From Pseudomonas sp. PIC25 (GTDB lineage: Bacteria > Pseudomonadota > Gammaproteobacteria > Pseudomonadales > Pseudomonadaceae), in NCBI RefSeq assembly GCF_002286785.1, contig NZ_MUJY01000179.1:16807-80806 (forward strand): 64,000 nt of DNA, given 5' to 3'. The notes below the pieces were generated by a model. That model searched no databases, was not told where the DNA came from, and saw only the letters and a program-made list of their open reading frames with translations. The translations under genes were made by a program, and so were the position numbers. Shown here one piece after another: positions 28,663-41,226 of this stretch. Position 1 is the first letter of the stretch. Each line of letters starts with the position of its first letter.

Positions 28663-29178
28663 TCAGAAGGACATCCGATAGTGCAGGGTGTATGCCTCGA
28701 CACCGTCGTTCGGCTGCTTGAGGCCAGCGTTGGAGTAGTGCATGGCGCGCAGGCCGATCTCTTGGCCGGAGAAGCGCAGGCCCACGCCGAGGCGGTCTTC
28801 GAACTGGAACGAGGAGCCCAGGTCGCGATCCTCGAACTCCGTGTTCTCGAAGGCGGCAACACCGATACCGGCCTCGATGTAGGGCTTCACCGTTTCACCG
28901 GCAAACTCATAGACGAATACCGGCGAGAAGGACAGGCTATGGTTGCTCGACGCTTCGTCGCCATCCCAGTAGGTGTAAGCGGCGTCCCAGTAGCCGGTCA
29001 GCCGGCCCACATCGCTCTGGAACCAGCTACGCTCGAAATCGAACTGAGCGCCCAGGCGGTAGACCATGGTGGATTCGCTGGACTGTCCAACGGCGAAGGT
29101 AACATCCGCTGCCTGCGCCGAAGCCAGCGCACCCAGGGACATCGCAGCAGCCGCGGTCAACGAGAACAGCTTCTTCAT
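28663..29178 (-). CDS. pagL: Lipid A 3-O-deacylase
   Basis: A 171-residue outer-membrane beta-barrel with a Sec signal ending ASAQA (residues 1-23) and a C-terminal aromatic residue (RMSF). The catalytic triad of PagL is visible as His147 and Ser149 (GLRAMHYSNAGLKQP) and Glu161 (DGVEAY). It removes the 3-linked acyl chain of lipid A at the outer membrane. AAGGA precedes the ATG at 29178. It is a single gene with an AT-rich upstream region, fitting conditional control. Confidence 0.95.
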   Translation of the reverse strand: MKKLFSLTAAAAMSLGALASAQAADVTFAVGQSSESTMVYRLGAQFDFERSWFQSDVGRLTGYWDAAYTYWDGDEASSNHSLSFSPVFVYEFAGETVKPYIEAGIGVAAFENTEFEDRDLGSSFQFEDRLGVGLRFSGQEIGLRAMHYSNAGLKQPNDGVEAYTLHYRMSF

Positions 29179-29277
29179 GGAAACATCCTTTTTCTGAAGG
29201 TTTGAAGGAAATCGCATATTTAAACGCGATTATAGAAGCCTTTGCCTTAAGTAAAAGCAGTGTAAATTTGTGACCGC

Positions 29278-30069
29278 TCACTCAGGAAAAGATTGCACGT
29301 CCGTGCTTTTACCCCACAGCACTGGAAGCACCCTCTCCATCTGCCCCGATTCCCCGCTGGTCCAGAAGCGGGCCGGTTGAGCGTTACGGCCAAGCAATCC
29401 GCGCTCGCTGAGCAAGCGCTCCAAGTGTCGTGCCACCGCCGCGCCGGTATCGATCAGGCTCACCGACGCCGGCACCAGCTCGTGCAGCAGCGGCTTGAGG
29501 AAGGGGTAATGGGTGCAGCCGAGGATCAGCGTGTCGCAGCCTTCGGCCAACAGCGGCTCGACATACCCTCGCAGCAACTCACGCGTGCCCTCCGCCCGCA
29601 GCTCGCCCGCCTCGATGCACTCCACCAACCCCGGACAGGGCTGGGTAATCACCCGCACGTCGCTTGCGAAGCGATCGAGCAGCGCGGCGAAGCGCGCGCT
29701 CTTCAAGGTGCCGGTGGTGGCGAGAACGCCGACCACGCCGCTGCGGGTCGCTTCCGCCGCCGGTTTCACCGCCGGCTCCATGGCGACGATGGGGACATCC
29801 GGATAGCGCTCGCGCAGCTCCGCCGCCGCAGCAGCAGTGGCGGTGTTGCAGGCCAGCACCAACGCCTTGGCGCCCTGCCCGAGCAGGAAGCCGGCGATGG
29901 TCGCGCACCGTTCGCGGATGTATTCCGGGCTCTTCTCGCCGTAGGGCACATGCCCGCTGTCGGCCACATAGAGCAGGGACTCGTTGGGCAGGCGCTCACG
30001 GATTTCACCCAGCACGGAAAGGCCGCCGACGCCCGAATCGAAGACACCGATGGGCGCGTCACTCGCCAT
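29278..30069 (-). CDS. murI: Glutamate racemase
   Basis: A 263-residue racemase with both catalytic cysteines, [15 protein letters not shown] and [15 protein letters not shown], and the N-terminal [14 protein letters not shown]. It supplies D-glutamate for peptidoglycan. The start at 30069 has GGAGG upstream and lies inside the end of the MoeB-like gene (11-bp overlap), the last step of a five-gene minus-strand run. Confidence 0.95.
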   Translation of the reverse strand: MASDAPIGVFDSGVGGLSVLGEIRERLPNESLLYVADSGHVPYGEKSPEYIRERCATIAGFLLGQGAKALVLACNTATAAAAAELRERYPDVPIVAMEPAVKPAAEATRSGVVGVLATTGTLKSARFAALLDRFASDVRVITQPCPGLVECIEAGELRAEGTRELLRGYVEPLLAEGCDTLILGCTHYPFLKPLLHELVPASVSLIDTGAAVARHLERLLSERGLLGRNAQPARFWTSGESGQMERVLPVLWGKSTDVQSFPE

Positions 30070-30829
30070 GCGCGCCTCCGCACACGGTGCAGGCCGGGTC
30101 GCGCTTGACCCGTAGTTCACGGAAACGGCCGCCCGACGCATCCACCAGCAACAGACGCCCGATCAGCGGCTCGCCGAAACCGGCCAGCAGCTTCAGCGCC
30201 TCCAGCGCCTGCAGGCTGCCCACCAACCCCACCAACGGACCAACCACCCCCGCCTCGCTGCAGGTCAGCTCGGCTTCGCTGCCGTGGCCGTAGAGGCAGT
30301 GGTAGCAAGGGCTCTCCGGACGACGCGGATCGAACACCGACAACTGGCCTTCCAGGCGGATCGCCGCACCGCTGACCAGGGGCTTTCCGGCGGCAACGCA
30401 GGCGGCGTTGACCGCCTCGCGGGTGGAGAAGTTGTCCGAGCAATCCAGCACCAGATCCACCGCCGCCACGGCCGCCGCCAGGCTGTCTTCATCCAGTGCC
30501 ACGCGGTGCGGTACCAACGCCACCTCCGGGTTGATCGCCGCCAGCCGCGCCATCGCCGAATCCACCTTGGGCTGGCCAATGGACGGGGTGTCGTGCATCA
30601 CCTGGCGTTGCAGGTTGGTCAAGTCCACCGTGTCGAAGTCCGCCAGGTGCAGCTCGCCGACACCCGCCGCAGCCAGATAGAGCGCTACCGGCGAGCCCAG
30701 GCCGCCGAGACCGACGACCAATGCCCGGCTGTTCTTCAGGCGCAGCTGGCCATCCACATCGATCTGTTTCAGCAGAATCTGCCGGCTGTAACGCAGCAGT
30801 TCCTGATCGCTCAGCATGTCGTCGCTCAT
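30059..30829 (-). CDS. moeB: MoeB/ThiF family adenylyltransferase
   Basis: A 256-residue E1-like enzyme. The ATP-binding motif [21 protein letters not shown] follows an N-terminal helix [16 protein letters not shown]. Asp in [13 protein letters not shown] and the zinc cysteines CYHC and CTVC near the C-terminus complete the fold. It adenylates the C-terminus of MoaD or ThiS for sulfur transfer; which of the two is unclear, though its place (PA4663) favours MoeB. Its ATG overlaps the prmC stop as ATGA. Confidence 0.92.
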   Translation of the reverse strand: MSDDMLSDQELLRYSRQILLKQIDVDGQLRLKNSRALVVGLGGLGSPVALYLAAAGVGELHLADFDTVDLTNLQRQVMHDTPSIGQPKVDSAMARLAAINPEVALVPHRVALDEDSLAAAVAAVDLVLDCSDNFSTREAVNAACVAAGKPLVSGAAIRLEGQLSVFDPRRPESPCYHCLYGHGSEAELTCSEAGVVGPLVGLVGSLQALEALKLLAGFGEPLIGRLLLVDASGGRFRELRVKRDPACTVCGGAHGE

Positions 30830-31653
30830 GGGAAACTCCCCAGGCTGATCCGTTCATGGCCGCCAAGATCGCGACGGCTCTCCACCTTGATGAAGCCTCG
30901 CGCGGCGAACAGGTCGCGCACGGCCGCCGCCTGGTCGAAGCCATGCTCCAGCAGCAGCCAACCACCCGCCTCGAGATAGGCCGGCGCCTGCTCGATAATG
31001 GCGCGGATATCGTCCAGCCCATCCGCCCCCGCCACCAAGGCGCTGGCCGGTTCGAAACGAACGTCGCCCTCGCCGAGGTGGCGGTCGTCCGCCGCGATAT
31101 AAGGCGGGTTGGCCAGGATCATCCGGAAGCGTTCGCCGGCCAGGGCGGAAAACCAGTGGCTTTCGCAGAATCGCGCGTTGCCCCGCTTCAGGCGAACCCG
31201 GTTGCGCTCGGCCAGCGCCACCGCTTCCGGCACCCGGTCGACGCCGACCAGCGTCCAGCCCGGTCGCTCGCTGGCCAAGGCCAGGGCGATGGCGCCGGTT
31301 CCAGTGCCGAGATCGAGCACCCGTGCCGGCCCGGCCGGGAGCAGTTCCAGCGCGGTTTCCACCAGCAGCTCGGTATCGGCGCGCGGGATCAGGGTGTGTG
31401 GCGCCACCTCCAGATCGAGACTCCAGAACCCCTGGCGGCCGAGAATATAGGCCACCGGCTCGCCGCTGCGGCGGCGTTCGATCAACGCGCCGAATCGCTG
31501 CGCTTGTTCATCGATCACCGCTTGTTCAGGCCAGGTCCGCAGGTAGCTGCGCGACTTGCCCAACACGTGGGCCAGCAACAACTCCGCGTCCAGCCGTGCG
31601 GTGGGCGAGTCGGGCAGCGTGGCGCCATCGAGAAGGGTCTGAATGCTGGGCAT
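30826..31653 (-). CDS. prmC: Release factor glutamine methyltransferase
   Basis: A 275-residue methyltransferase with VLDLGTGTGAIALALA (SAM loop) and LANPPYIAADDRHL, the NPPY motif that positions the glutamine amide. It methylates the GGQ glutamine of the release factors, and the gene for RF1 lies directly upstream, the standard bacterial pairing. The length is normal. Confidence 0.95.
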   Translation of the reverse strand: MPSIQTLLDGATLPDSPTARLDAELLLAHVLGKSRSYLRTWPEQAVIDEQAQRFGALIERRRSGEPVAYILGRQGFWSLDLEVAPHTLIPRADTELLVETALELLPAGPARVLDLGTGTGAIALALASERPGWTLVGVDRVPEAVALAERNRVRLKRGNARFCESHWFSALAGERFRMILANPPYIAADDRHLGEGDVRFEPASALVAGADGLDDIRAIIEQAPAYLEAGGWLLLEHGFDQAAAVRDLFAARGFIKVESRRDLGGHERISLGSFP

Positions 31654-31670
31654 GGAATCTCTCTCGCAGA

Positions 31671-31689
31671 CGGGGTCAGACTGACCCCG
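31671..31689. repeat. Inverted repeat between prfA and prmC
   Basis: CGGGGTCA, GAC, TGACCCCG: a perfect 8-bp stem in the 79-bp gap between prfA and prmC. No T tract follows on the minus strand, so it may reduce rather than stop transcription, or act in mRNA processing. Confidence 0.55.
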
Positions 31690-31732
31690 CCGTACTCTTG
31701 AAGCCTATAGCTTGCAGCTTGCCGCTCTGGAT

Positions 31733-32815
31733 TCAATCTCCCAGCGCCGCCAACTGGTCGGCCTGGTATTCGCTCAACAACGGCTCGATCACCGACTCCA
31801 CGCCACCGGCCATGACCTCGTCCAGCGCATAGAGGGTCAGGTTGATGCGGTGATCGGTCACCCGCCCCTGGGGGAAGTTGTAGGTACGGATACGCTCGGA
31901 GCGGTCGCCGGAGCCCACCAGCAGCTTGCGCGTCTCGGAGATTTCCTTGTGCGCCGCGGCATCCTGCTGGTCCTGCAGCTTGGCCGCCAGCCAGGCCATG
32001 GCCTTGGCGCGGTTCTTGTGCTGCGAGCGTTCCTCCTGGCATTCGACGACGATGCCGGTGGGCAAGTGGGTGATGCGGATCGCCGAGTCGGTCTTGTTCA
32101 CGTGCTGACCGCCCGCCCCGGAGGAACGGTAGGTATCGACACGCAGGTCCGCCGGGTTGATCTCGATGGCCGCCTGCTCGTCCGGCTCGGGCAGCACCGC
32201 CACCGTACAGGCGGAGGTGTGGATGCGCCCCTGCGACTCGGTCTCCGGGACCCGCTGCACGCGGTGCGCACCGGACTCGAACTTGAGCTTGGCGTAGACG
32301 TTGTCGCCTTCCACGCGGGAAATGATTTCCTTGTAGCCGCCGTGCTCGCCCGGATTCTCCGAGAGAATCTCGACGCGCCAGCCCTGGCGCTCGGCATAGC
32401 GCGAATACATGCGGAACAGGTCGCCGGAGAAGATCGCCGCCTCGTCGCCGCCGGTACCGGCGCGGATTTCCAGGAACACGTTGCGACCGTCGTTGGGATC
32501 CTTCGGCAGCAGCATGCGTTGCAGGCGGTTTTCCAGTTCGACCAGTTGCCCCTTGGCTTGGGCCACTTCCTCGGCAGCCATCTCGCGCAGGTCCGGGTCG
32601 CTGTCCTTGAGCAGCGCCTGGGCGCCCTCCAGGTCGGCCTGGACCTTGCGGAACTCACGGTAAGCCTGGACCACCGGCTCGACCTCGGCGTACTCCTTGG
32701 AATACGCGCGGAACTTGCCCTGGTCGCTGATCACCTCGGCGTCGCCGAGCAGCGCGGTGAGTTCTTCGTAGCGGTCGTGGAGGATGTCCAGCTTGTTCAG
32801 CAAAGAAGCTTTCAT
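31733..32815 (-). CDS. prfA: Peptide chain release factor 1
   Basis: A 360-residue protein, exactly the usual RF1 length. It has the GGQ motif in [13 protein letters not shown], the codon-recognition region around REPETES-like sequence with [18 protein letters not shown], and the N-terminal coiled domain. It ends translation at UAA and UAG. The ATG at 32815 overlaps the hemA stop as TGATG, so translation is coupled; a GTG one codon upstream is less likely. Confidence 0.96.
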   Translation of the reverse strand: MKASLLNKLDILHDRYEELTALLGDAEVISDQGKFRAYSKEYAEVEPVVQAYREFRKVQADLEGAQALLKDSDPDLREMAAEEVAQAKGQLVELENRLQRMLLPKDPNDGRNVFLEIRAGTGGDEAAIFSGDLFRMYSRYAERQGWRVEILSENPGEHGGYKEIISRVEGDNVYAKLKFESGAHRVQRVPETESQGRIHTSACTVAVLPEPDEQAAIEINPADLRVDTYRSSGAGGQHVNKTDSAIRITHLPTGIVVECQEERSQHKNRAKAMAWLAAKLQDQQDAAAHKEISETRKLLVGSGDRSERIRTYNFPQGRVTDHRINLTLYALDEVMAGGVESVIEPLLSEYQADQLAALGD

Positions 32816-34086
32816 CACGGTTTCTTGTCCGGCGCCCCGTCGAGGGCAAAGAGTTCCTGGGCCATGGTCAAGGCGTCGATACGGCCTTCGGCGGAGAGTT
32901 TCTTCAATTGCACGCTCGGTGCATGCAGCAGCTTGTTGGTCAACCCACGGGCCAGGGCGGCCATCACCTCGGCAGGATCGGCACCGTTGCCGAGCAGGCG
33001 CAGCGCCTTGCCCAGCTCCTCGTCGCGCACCCGCTCGGCCTGCTGCCGGTAGGCCTTGAGCACATCCACAGCGGCCAGCTCGCGCAGGCGCAGCATGAAA
33101 TCGTCCGCACCGACGGCGACTAGCTCCTCGGCGGCCTGGGCAGCCCCCTGGCGGCTCTTGAGGTTTTCCGCGATGACCTCGTGCAGGTCATCGACGCTAT
33201 AGAGGTAGACGTCATCCAGCTCGCCGACCTCGGGTTCGATATCGCGCGGCACGGCGATGTCGACCATGAAGATCGGCTTGTGCTTACGCAGCTTGAGCGC
33301 CCGCTCCACCGCCCCCTTGCCGAGGATCGGCAACTGGCTGGCGGTCGAGCTGATGACGATGTCGCTGTTGGCCAGTTCCTGGGGAATATCGGCGAGCAGG
33401 ATGGCATGGGCACCGAACTGCTCGGCCAGCGAGCTGGCCCGTTCCAGGGTGCGGTTGGCGACGACGATGCGCTTGACACCTTGCTCGTGCAGGTGGCGCG
33501 CCACCAGGGTGATCGTCTCGCCGGCGCCGATCAGCAGCGCCTGGCTGCGGTGCAGGTCACTGAAGATCTGCTTGGCCAGGCTCACCGCGGCGAAGGCCAC
33601 GGACACCGGGTTCTCGCCGATGGCGGTATCGGTCCGCACCTGCTTGGCGGTACTGAAGGTGGCCTGGAACAGGCGGCCGAGCAGCGGGCCGACGGTGCCG
33701 GCCTCGCGGGCCACCGCGTAGGCGGACTTCATCTGGCCGAGAATCTGCGGCTCGCCCAGCACCATGGAGTCCAGCCCGGAGGCGACGCGCATCATGTGGC
33801 GCACGGCGGAATCGTCCTGGTGCACATAGGCACAGGCGCGCAAATCGTCGAGGCTCAGTTGGTGATAGTTGGCCAGCCAGGCAAGCACGGCGTCCACTTC
33901 CAACTGCTCCTGCTCGAGGTACAGCTCGCTGCGGTTGCAAGTGGAAAGGATCGCCGCCTCACGGCTCGGCGTAACCCGGCAGAGTTGCTGCAGGGCTTCA
34001 ACCAACTGCTCCGGCGTGAACGCCACGCGCTCACGGACGTCCACCGAGGCGGTCTTGTGGTTGATACCAAGGGCGAGGAAGGCCAT
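32815..34086 (-). CDS. hemA: Glutamyl-tRNA reductase
   Basis: A 423-residue protein: [20 protein letters not shown] at the start, the catalytic Cys in [15 protein letters not shown], the NADPH site [16 protein letters not shown], and a C-terminal dimerisation domain. It is the first committed enzyme of C5 haem synthesis. It leads the operon hemA-prfA-prmC-moeB-murI, in the same order as PAO1. Confidence 0.96.
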   Translation of the reverse strand: MAFLALGINHKTASVDVRERVAFTPEQLVEALQQLCRVTPSREAAILSTCNRSELYLEQEQLEVDAVLAWLANYHQLSLDDLRACAYVHQDDSAVRHMMRVASGLDSMVLGEPQILGQMKSAYAVAREAGTVGPLLGRLFQATFSTAKQVRTDTAIGENPVSVAFAAVSLAKQIFSDLHRSQALLIGAGETITLVARHLHEQGVKRIVVANRTLERASSLAEQFGAHAILLADIPQELANSDIVISSTASQLPILGKGAVERALKLRKHKPIFMVDIAVPRDIEPEVGELDDVYLYSVDDLHEVIAENLKSRQGAAQAAEELVAVGADDFMLRLRELAAVDVLKAYRQQAERVRDEELGKALRLLGNGADPAEVMAALARGLTNKLLHAPSVQLKKLSAEGRIDALTMAQELFALDGAPDKKP

Positions 34087-34272
34087 GCGGAATCGCTGAT
34101 CGGAAACGGGAAGCGCGCAATTGTCCTACTTCGTCTGGGCGAGAACAACCATTGCGCTCTATTGTCCCAATAGGCAGGTTTCGCCCGAACGCGGATCGGC
34201 CTTGCCCCATGGGCTTGCCGGACGGCTTGTGTCATGATGCTCCGACCGCAGGTTAGTCGCCCTTCCTTATCT

Positions 34273-36003
34273 ATGAATAAATCCGTTGCGTTGCTGACCG
34301 CCCTCCTCTTTCTCGGCGGCTGTCAGACTTTGTTCCCTTCCGACACCGACGGCACGCCGCCCGTGGAGGACGCCAGCCCGGCGCCCGAGGAAAGCAAGCC
34401 GCAGGTCTATGGCTCGTTCAGTCGCGAGACCCTGTTCGCCCTGCTCACCGCCGAGCTGGCCGGCCAACGCAACCGCTTCGACATCGCCCTCGGCAACTAC
34501 GTGCAGCAGGCCAACGCGACCCAGGACCCGGGCGTCGCCGAACGGGCCTTCCGTATCGCCGAATACCTCGGCGCCGAGCAGGCGGCCCTGGATACCGCGC
34601 TGATCTGGGCGAAAAATGCGCCGGACAACGTCGACGCCCAGCGCGCCGCCGCCATCCAGTTGGCGCGGGGCGGCCGCTACGACGAATCCATGATCTACAT
34701 GGAGAAGGTCCTACAGAAGCAGGGCGACACCCACTTCGACTTCCTCGCCCTGTCCGCCGCGGAAACCGATCCGGATACCCGCGCCGGCCTGCTGCAGAGC
34801 TTTGATCGCCTGCTGGAAAAATCCCCGGACAACGGCCAGTTGCTGTTCGGCAAGGCGCTCCTCCTGCAACAGGACGGCCGCTCCGAAGAAGCTCTGGAGC
34901 TTTTGGAAGACCAACCGGCGAGCCAGCGCGAAATTGCGCCGCTGCTGCTGCGCGCCCGCCTGCTGCAAAGCCTCAAGCGTGGCGACGAAGCCATTCCGCT
35001 GCTGGAAAAAGGCATCAAGCAACACCCGGACGACAAGCGCCTGCGCCTGACCTACGCCCGCCTGCTGGTCGAGCAGGACCGTCTCGACGACGCCAAGGGC
35101 GAGTTCTCCTCCCTGGTCCAGCAATTTCCCGACGATGACGACCTGCGCTTCTCCCTCGCCCTCGTCTGCCTGGAGGCCAAGGCCTGGGACGAGGCGGCGG
35201 TCTACCTCGAAGAACTGGTGGAGCGGCAGAGCTATGTAGACGCCGCGCACTTCAACCTCGGCCGCGTCTACGAAGAACGCAAGGACCCGGAAAGCGCCCT
35301 GATCGAATACGGCCTGGTCGGCCCCGGCAACGATTTCCTGCCCGCGCAATTGCGCCAGACCGAAATCCTGCTCGACAGCGGCCGCACCGACGAGGCCTCC
35401 GCCCGCCTCGCCAAGGCGCGCGAAACCCAGCCGGACTACGCCATCCAGCTCTACCTGATGGAAGCCGAAGCCTTCAGCAACCGCCAGCAGACCGACCGAG
35501 CCTGGAACGTGATCCAGCAAGGCCTGGAACAATTCCCCGAAGACCTCAACCTGCTCTACACCCGTGCCATGCTCGCCGAGAAGCGCAACGATCTGGCGCA
35601 ACTGGAAAAGGACCTGCGCTTCGTCATCGAACGCGAGCCGGACAATGCCATGGCCCTCAACGCCCTGGGCTACACCCTCGCCGACCGCACCACCCGCTAC
35701 GAAGAAGCACGCACGCTGATCGAACAGGCGCACCAGTTGAACCCGGAAGACCCCGCCATTCTCGACAGCCTCGGCTGGGTGAATTTCCGCCTGGGCAACA
35801 ACGCCGAGGCGGAACGTCTGCTGCGCCAGGCCATCCAACGTTTCCCGGACCATGAAGTGGCCGCGCACCTGGGCGAAGTCCTCTGGGTCAGCGGCAAACA
35901 GCGCGAGGCGCGGCAGGTCTGGGCCAAAGCTCTGAAAGATCAACCCGACAGCCCGATCCTGCGCAGCACGCTGCTGCGCCTGACCGGCTCGGAGACGCTC
36001 TGA
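34273..36003 (+). CDS. TPR-repeat lipoprotein
   Basis: A 576-residue protein with a lipoprotein signal (LLFLGGC, Cys17). Many TPR units run from about residue 90 to the end, for example [20 protein letters not shown] and [20 protein letters not shown]. It is placed as PA4667, an outer-membrane-associated TPR protein upstream of lolB. Its binding partner is not known from sequence. The start at 34273 gives a clean signal; an upstream ATG would add 13 residues before it. Confidence 0.9.
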   Translation: MNKSVALLTALLFLGGCQTLFPSDTDGTPPVEDASPAPEESKPQVYGSFSRETLFALLTAELAGQRNRFDIALGNYVQQANATQDPGVAERAFRIAEYLGAEQAALDTALIWAKNAPDNVDAQRAAAIQLARGGRYDESMIYMEKVLQKQGDTHFDFLALSAAETDPDTRAGLLQSFDRLLEKSPDNGQLLFGKALLLQQDGRSEEALELLEDQPASQREIAPLLLRARLLQSLKRGDEAIPLLEKGIKQHPDDKRLRLTYARLLVEQDRLDDAKGEFSSLVQQFPDDDDLRFSLALVCLEAKAWDEAAVYLEELVERQSYVDAAHFNLGRVYEERKDPESALIEYGLVGPGNDFLPAQLRQTEILLDSGRTDEASARLAKARETQPDYAIQLYLMEAEAFSNRQQTDRAWNVIQQGLEQFPEDLNLLYTRAMLAEKRNDLAQLEKDLRFVIEREPDNAMALNALGYTLADRTTRYEEARTLIEQAHQLNPEDPAILDSLGWVNFRLGNNAEAERLLRQAIQRFPDHEVAAHLGEVLWVSGKQREARQVWAKALKDQPDSPILRSTLLRLTGSETL

Positions 36004-36007
36004 CGCC

Positions 36008-36643
36008 ATGCTTTTCCGTTCCCTCATCGCCCTTGGCCTGATCGCCCTGCTCAGCGGCTGTGCCGGCCTGACGTCCCGCGAATCCCTGCAAGGCCAGGGC
36101 AACCCTGCCCTGTGGAAAGCGCACAAGGAACAAATTGCCCAGCTCGATGCCTGGCAGATCAGCGGCAAGGTCGGCATCCGCGCACCGCGCGACGCCTCCG
36201 GCAAATCCGCCAGCGGCAGCGGCACCCTGTTCTGGCTGCAACGCCAGGACTACTACGACATCCGCCTCTCCGGCCCCCTCGGCCGTGGCGCCGCCCGCCT
36301 GACCGGGCGGCCCGGCGAAATCGTCCTGGAGGTCGCCAACCAGGGCCGCTACCAGGCGGAGTCGCCGGAAGCCTTGCTGGAAGAACAACTGGGCTGGAAG
36401 CTGCCCGTCTCCCACCTGCTCTGGTGGGTACGCGGCCTGCCGGCTCCGAAGTCCCGGAGCCAACTGACCCTCGACAGCGAAAGCCACCTGCAACGCCTCG
36501 AACAGGACGGCTGGGAGGTCGACTACCAGCGCTACGCCGAGCAGAACGGCTACACCCTGCCGGAGCGCCTCAAGCTGCGCGGGCACGACCTGGAAATCAC
36601 CCTGGTGGTGAAGGACTGGCAACCGCGCCAGCTCGGCCAGTGA
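36008..36643 (+). CDS. lolB: Outer-membrane lipoprotein receptor LolB
   Basis: A 211-residue lipoprotein (IALLSGC lipobox, Cys18). Typical LolB segments are [40 protein letters not shown] and [14 protein letters not shown]. It accepts lipoproteins from LolA and inserts them in the outer membrane. The ATG stands 4 bp after the TPR gene, and ispE starts 1 bp after its stop. Confidence 0.94.
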   Translation: MLFRSLIALGLIALLSGCAGLTSRESLQGQGNPALWKAHKEQIAQLDAWQISGKVGIRAPRDASGKSASGSGTLFWLQRQDYYDIRLSGPLGRGAARLTGRPGEIVLEVANQGRYQAESPEALLEEQLGWKLPVSHLLWWVRGLPAPKSRSQLTLDSESHLQRLEQDGWEVDYQRYAEQNGYTLPERLKLRGHDLEITLVVKDWQPRQLGQ

Positions 36644-36644
36644 C

Positions 36645-37493
36645 ATGACCCCACAGCTAACCCTGCCGGCCCCGGCCAAGCTCAACCTGATGTTGCACAT
36701 CCTCGGCCGCCGGGCCGATGGCTACCACGAACTGCAAACGCTTTTTCAATTCCTCGACCATGGCGACGAACTCAGCTTCGCCGTGCGCGAGGACGGCGAA
36801 ATCCGTCTGCACACTGACATTCCCGGCGTGCCCCACGACAGCAACCTTATCGTCCGCGCCGCCCGCCAACTGCAACGCGAGAGCGGCTGCCCGCTGGGCG
36901 CCGACATCTGGCTGGAGAAACGCCTGCCCATGGGCGGCGGCATCGGCGGCGGCAGCTCGGACGCGGCCACCACCCTGCTCGCCCTCGACCGGCTCTGGCA
37001 GCTCGGCTGGAACCAGGACCGCCTGGCCGCCCTTGGCCTGTCGCTGGGCGCGGACGTCCCGGTGTTCGTACGAGGGCACGCGGCCTTCGCCGAAGGCGTG
37101 GGGGAAAAACTCGTCCCGGTGGAGCCGGAAGAGCCCTGGTATCTCGTGGCCGTTCCGCAAGTCTCTGTCAGCACAGCAGAAATTTTCTGCGACCCGGAGT
37201 TGACACGGGATACTCCGGCCATTACAGTGCGCACCGTTCTCGAGCGGGGCGGTCGAAATGACTGTCAGCCGGTGGTCGAGAAGCGTTACCCAGATGTTCG
37301 TAACGCTTTGATCTTGCTAAACAAATTCGTTTCAGCTAGATTAACCGGCACTGGTGGTTGCGTGTTTGGGGCCTTCCCTAACAAAGCCGAAGCTGATAAA
37401 GTCGCGGCCCAACTTCCGGTCTCCCTGCCAGCTTTTGTAGCCAAGGGAAGCAACGTTTCGATGTTGCACCGAAAGTTACAGGAACTGTCCTGA
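36645..37493 (+). CDS. ispE: 4-diphosphocytidyl-2-C-methyl-D-erythritol kinase
   Basis: A 282-residue GHMP kinase. [22 protein letters not shown] carries the substrate-binding N-terminus, and the phosphate loop reads [16 protein letters not shown]. It phosphorylates CDP-ME in the MEP isoprenoid pathway. It sits in the lolB-ispE-tRNA-prs order common in gammaproteobacteria. The last part (about 37190-37480) is AT-richer than the first, but the frame is continuous. Confidence 0.95.
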   Translation: MTPQLTLPAPAKLNLMLHILGRRADGYHELQTLFQFLDHGDELSFAVREDGEIRLHTDIPGVPHDSNLIVRAARQLQRESGCPLGADIWLEKRLPMGGGIGGGSSDAATTLLALDRLWQLGWNQDRLAALGLSLGADVPVFVRGHAAFAEGVGEKLVPVEPEEPWYLVAVPQVSVSTAEIFCDPELTRDTPAITVRTVLERGGRNDCQPVVEKRYPDVRNALILLNKFVSARLTGTGGCVFGAFPNKAEADKVAAQLPVSLPAFVAKGSNVSMLHRKLQELS

Positions 37494-37525
37494 GAAGGAT
37501 GCACAGCGCATCCATAGCGTGATAC

Positions 37526-37600
37526 AGGGGCGTCGCCAAGCGGTAAGGCAGCAGGTTTTGATCCTGCCATGCGTTGGTTCGAATCCAGCCGCCCCTGCCA
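37526..37600 (+). tRNA. tRNA-Gln (anticodon TTG)
   Basis: 75 bases. Acceptor AGGGGCG pairs with CGCCCCT, then G73 and an encoded CCA. The anticodon stem GCAGG/CCTGC holds the loop TTTTGAT with TTG at 37558-37560, and the T arm contains GGTTCGAATCC. It lies between ispE and prs, the usual place. Confidence 0.97.
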
Positions 37601-37643
37601 TTTCTTATTTCATCAGGTCCACCTCAGCCGGCAGGTACTGCGC

Positions 37644-38585
37644 GTGTCCAAGATGATGGTCTTCACGGGGAACGCAAACCCCGATCTGGCCCGGCGTGTC
37701 GTGCGTCAGCTGCATATCCCCCTCGGCGACGCCTCCGTTGGCAAATTCTCCGACGGCGAAATCAGCGCGGAAATCAATGAAAACGTTCGTGGTAAAGACG
37801 TCTTCCTGATCCAGCCGACCTGCGCGCCCACCAACGATAACCTGATGGAACTGGTGGTACTGGCCGACGCCTTCCGCCGCTCCTCGGCTTCCCGAATCAC
37901 CGCTGTGATCCCCTACTTCGGCTATGCCCGCCAGGACCGCCGTCCGCGTTCCGCCCGCGTGGCGATCAGCGCCAAGGTGGTCGCGGACATGCTGACCGTC
38001 GTCGGCGTCAACCGCGTCCTCACCGTTGACCTGCATGCCGACCAGATCCAGGGCTTCTTCGATATTCCCGTGGACAACATCTACGGCTCCCCCGTTCTGG
38101 TGGACGACATCGAAGACCAGCGTTTCGACAACCTGATGATCGTCTCCCCGGACATCGGCGGCGTGGTGCGTGCCCGCGCGGTCGCCAAATCCCTGGGTGT
38201 CGACCTGGCAATCATCGACAAGCGCCGTCCGAAGGCCAACCAGTCCGAAGTGATGCACATCATCGGTGATGTCGAAGGCCGTACCTGCATCCTCGTCGAC
38301 GACATGGTCGACACCGCCGGCACCCTCTGCCACGCCGCCAAGGCGCTGAAGGATCACGGTGCCGCCAAGGTCTACGCCTACTGCACCCACCCGGTGCTGT
38401 CCGGCCGCGCCATCGAGAACATTGAAAATTCCGTGCTGGACGAACTGGTGGTGACCAACACCATCCCGCTGTCCGCCGCCGCACAAGCCTGTGCGCGTAT
38501 CCGCCAACTGGATATTGCCCCGGTAGTCGCTGAAGCGGTCCGCCGCATCAGCAACGAAGAATCGATCAGCGCCATGTTCCGCTAA
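37644..38585 (+). CDS. prs: Ribose-phosphate pyrophosphokinase
   Basis: A 313-residue PRPP synthetase, starting at a GTG ([20 protein letters not shown] follows), which gives the canonical length. The PRPP/ribose-5-phosphate loop [18 protein letters not shown] and the ATP-binding flag region [12 protein letters not shown] are complete. It makes PRPP for nucleotides, His and Trp. It links to the salvage genes hpt and upp elsewhere in the window only by metabolism. Confidence 0.96.
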   Translation: MSKMMVFTGNANPDLARRVVRQLHIPLGDASVGKFSDGEISAEINENVRGKDVFLIQPTCAPTNDNLMELVVLADAFRRSSASRITAVIPYFGYARQDRRPRSARVAISAKVVADMLTVVGVNRVLTVDLHADQIQGFFDIPVDNIYGSPVLVDDIEDQRFDNLMIVSPDIGGVVRARAVAKSLGVDLAIIDKRRPKANQSEVMHIIGDVEGRTCILVDDMVDTAGTLCHAAKALKDHGAAKVYAYCTHPVLSGRAIENIENSVLDELVVTNTIPLSAAAQACARIRQLDIAPVVAEAVRRISNEESISAMFR

Positions 38586-38618
38586 GCCAAGGGCTTACCG
38601 ACGTTGCTGACGACAAGC

Positions 38619-38643
38619 GCCCCGCCTCCGTGCGGGGCTTTTT
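38619..38643 (+). terminator. Rho-independent terminator after prs
   Basis: GCCCCGC, CTCCGT, GCGGGGC followed by TTTTT: a strong intrinsic terminator 33 bp after the prs stop. Confidence 0.92.
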
Positions 38644-38707
38644 GCCCAACCGCCCCAGTGCTGGTCGCGAGCGCTGTGGGCGTTTTGGTTATTTTTGGAG
38701 AACCGTA

Positions 38708-39310
38708 ATGACTGAGTTTGCCCTGAATGCCGAAGTGCGTTCCGACCTGGGGAAAGGTGCGAGCCGCCGCCTGCGTCGTAACGCCAGCCTGGTTCCTGCC
38801 GTGATCTACGGTGGCGACAAGGCCCCGCAATCCATCTCCCTGCTGGCCAAGGACTTCGCCAAGCTGCTGGAAAACGAAGCTGCCTTCAGCCACGTGATCA
38901 CCCTGAACATCGGCAACAGCGCCGAAACCGTTCTGATCAAGGCCCTGCAGCGCCATCCGGCCAAGAGCTTCGTCCTGCACGCCGATTTCCTGCGCGTCGT
39001 AGCCGACCACAAGCTGACCGCCCACGTTCCGCTGCACTTCATCAACCAGGAAATCGCGGTTGGCGTGAAGCAAGGCGGTGGCGAAATCTCCCACACCATC
39101 AACGAAGTGGAAGTTTCCTGCCTGCCGAAGGACCTGCCGGAGTTCATCGAAGTCGACATGGCCAAGGTCGAGCTGAACCAGATCGTCCACCTGTCCGACC
39201 TGAAAGTGCCGGCCGGCGTGGAACTGGTTGCCCTCGCCCACGGCAACGACCTGGCGGTGGCCAACATCCACCCGTCCCGCGTCGTGAAAGAAGAAGGCGC
39301 AGCCGAGTAA
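38708..39310 (+). CDS. rplY: 50S ribosomal protein L25/general stress protein Ctc
   Basis: A 200-residue CTC-type L25: the N-terminal 5S-rRNA-binding domain ([35 protein letters not shown]) plus the C-terminal Ctc extension ([33 protein letters not shown]). TTGGAGAACCGTA precedes the ATG. It binds 5S rRNA in the large subunit. It is followed by pth and ychF in the usual order. Confidence 0.95.
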   Translation: MTEFALNAEVRSDLGKGASRRLRRNASLVPAVIYGGDKAPQSISLLAKDFAKLLENEAAFSHVITLNIGNSAETVLIKALQRHPAKSFVLHADFLRVVADHKLTAHVPLHFINQEIAVGVKQGGGEISHTINEVEVSCLPKDLPEFIEVDMAKVELNQIVHLSDLKVPAGVELVALAHGNDLAVANIHPSRVVKEEGAAE

Positions 39311-39339
39311 TCGCACTCGCTCGCTGACAAGGGCTCCTC

Positions 39340-39924
39340 GTGACTGCCATCCAACTGATCGTCGGCCTGGGTAACCCCGGCCCCGAATACGACCAGACCC
39401 GGCATAACGCAGGGGCCCTTTTCGTTGAGCGCGTGGCAGCCGCCAAAGGCGCCAGCCTCAGCGCAGACCGCAAATATTTCGGCCTGGTCGGGAAATTCTC
39501 CCATCAGGGCCGCGACATTCGCCTGCTGATCCCCACCACCTACATGAACCGCAGCGGTCAGGCGGTGGCGGCATTGGCGAACTTCTTCCGCATACCACCG
39601 GAAGCCATCCTGGTCGCCCACGACGAACTCGACATACCTCCCGGCGTCGCCAAGCTCAAACAGGGCGGCGGCCATGGCGGACACAACGGGCTGCGCGACA
39701 TCATCGCCCAACTCGGCAACCAGAATAACTTCCACCGCCTGCGGCTCGGCATCGGCCATCCGGGGCACAGCAGCCTGGTCTCCGGCTACGTCCTCGGCCG
39801 CGCACCGCGCAGCGAACAGGACCTGCTCGACACCAGCATCGACTTCGCCCTCGGCGTGCTTCCAGACATCCTCGACGGGAACTGGACCAAAGCCATGCAG
39901 ACACTGCACAGCCAGAAGGCCTGA
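39340..39924 (+). CDS. pth: Peptidyl-tRNA hydrolase
   Basis: A 194-residue enzyme beginning at [25 protein letters not shown] holds the catalytic His (RHNAG) and Asn. [14 protein letters not shown] and [12 protein letters not shown] complete the active site. It releases tRNA from dropped-off peptidyl-tRNA. It lies 29 bp after rplY. Confidence 0.95.
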   Translation: MTAIQLIVGLGNPGPEYDQTRHNAGALFVERVAAAKGASLSADRKYFGLVGKFSHQGRDIRLLIPTTYMNRSGQAVAALANFFRIPPEAILVAHDELDIPPGVAKLKQGGGHGGHNGLRDIIAQLGNQNNFHRLRLGIGHPGHSSLVSGYVLGRAPRSEQDLLDTSIDFALGVLPDILDGNWTKAMQTLHSQKA

Positions 39925-39965
39925 GTTACCTTTTCCACCGAATTCACCTCCGCGAGGGACACACC

Positions 39966-41066
<1,101 letters not shown>

Positions 41067-41085
41067 TCGGTGTGAGCGCAGAGAG

Positions 41086-41112
41086 AACCCCGCTTAGGCG
41101 GGGTTTTCTTTG
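41086..41112 (+). terminator. Rho-independent terminator after ychF
   Basis: AACCCCGC, TTAG, GCGGGGTT, then TTCTTT: a stem of 8 bp with a T-rich tail, 20 bp after the stop. A single REP-like unit (GTAGGAGCC...GGCGAAAGCG) follows at about 41140-41167. Confidence 0.92.
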
Positions 41113-41226
41113 CCCGTGATTTGTTGCCCCACGCCCCCTGTAGGAGCCGCGCCCCGCGGCGAAAGCGCTTATCACCGACGACGCCACGCCAGGGCGCTTC
41201 GTTGAAGTACCCTGGTGGCGGAAGGG

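Noticed and set aside
31671..31740. Terminator separating prfA from prmC
   Set aside because: The hairpin lacks a T run in the direction of transcription, and the genes are usually co-transcribed.
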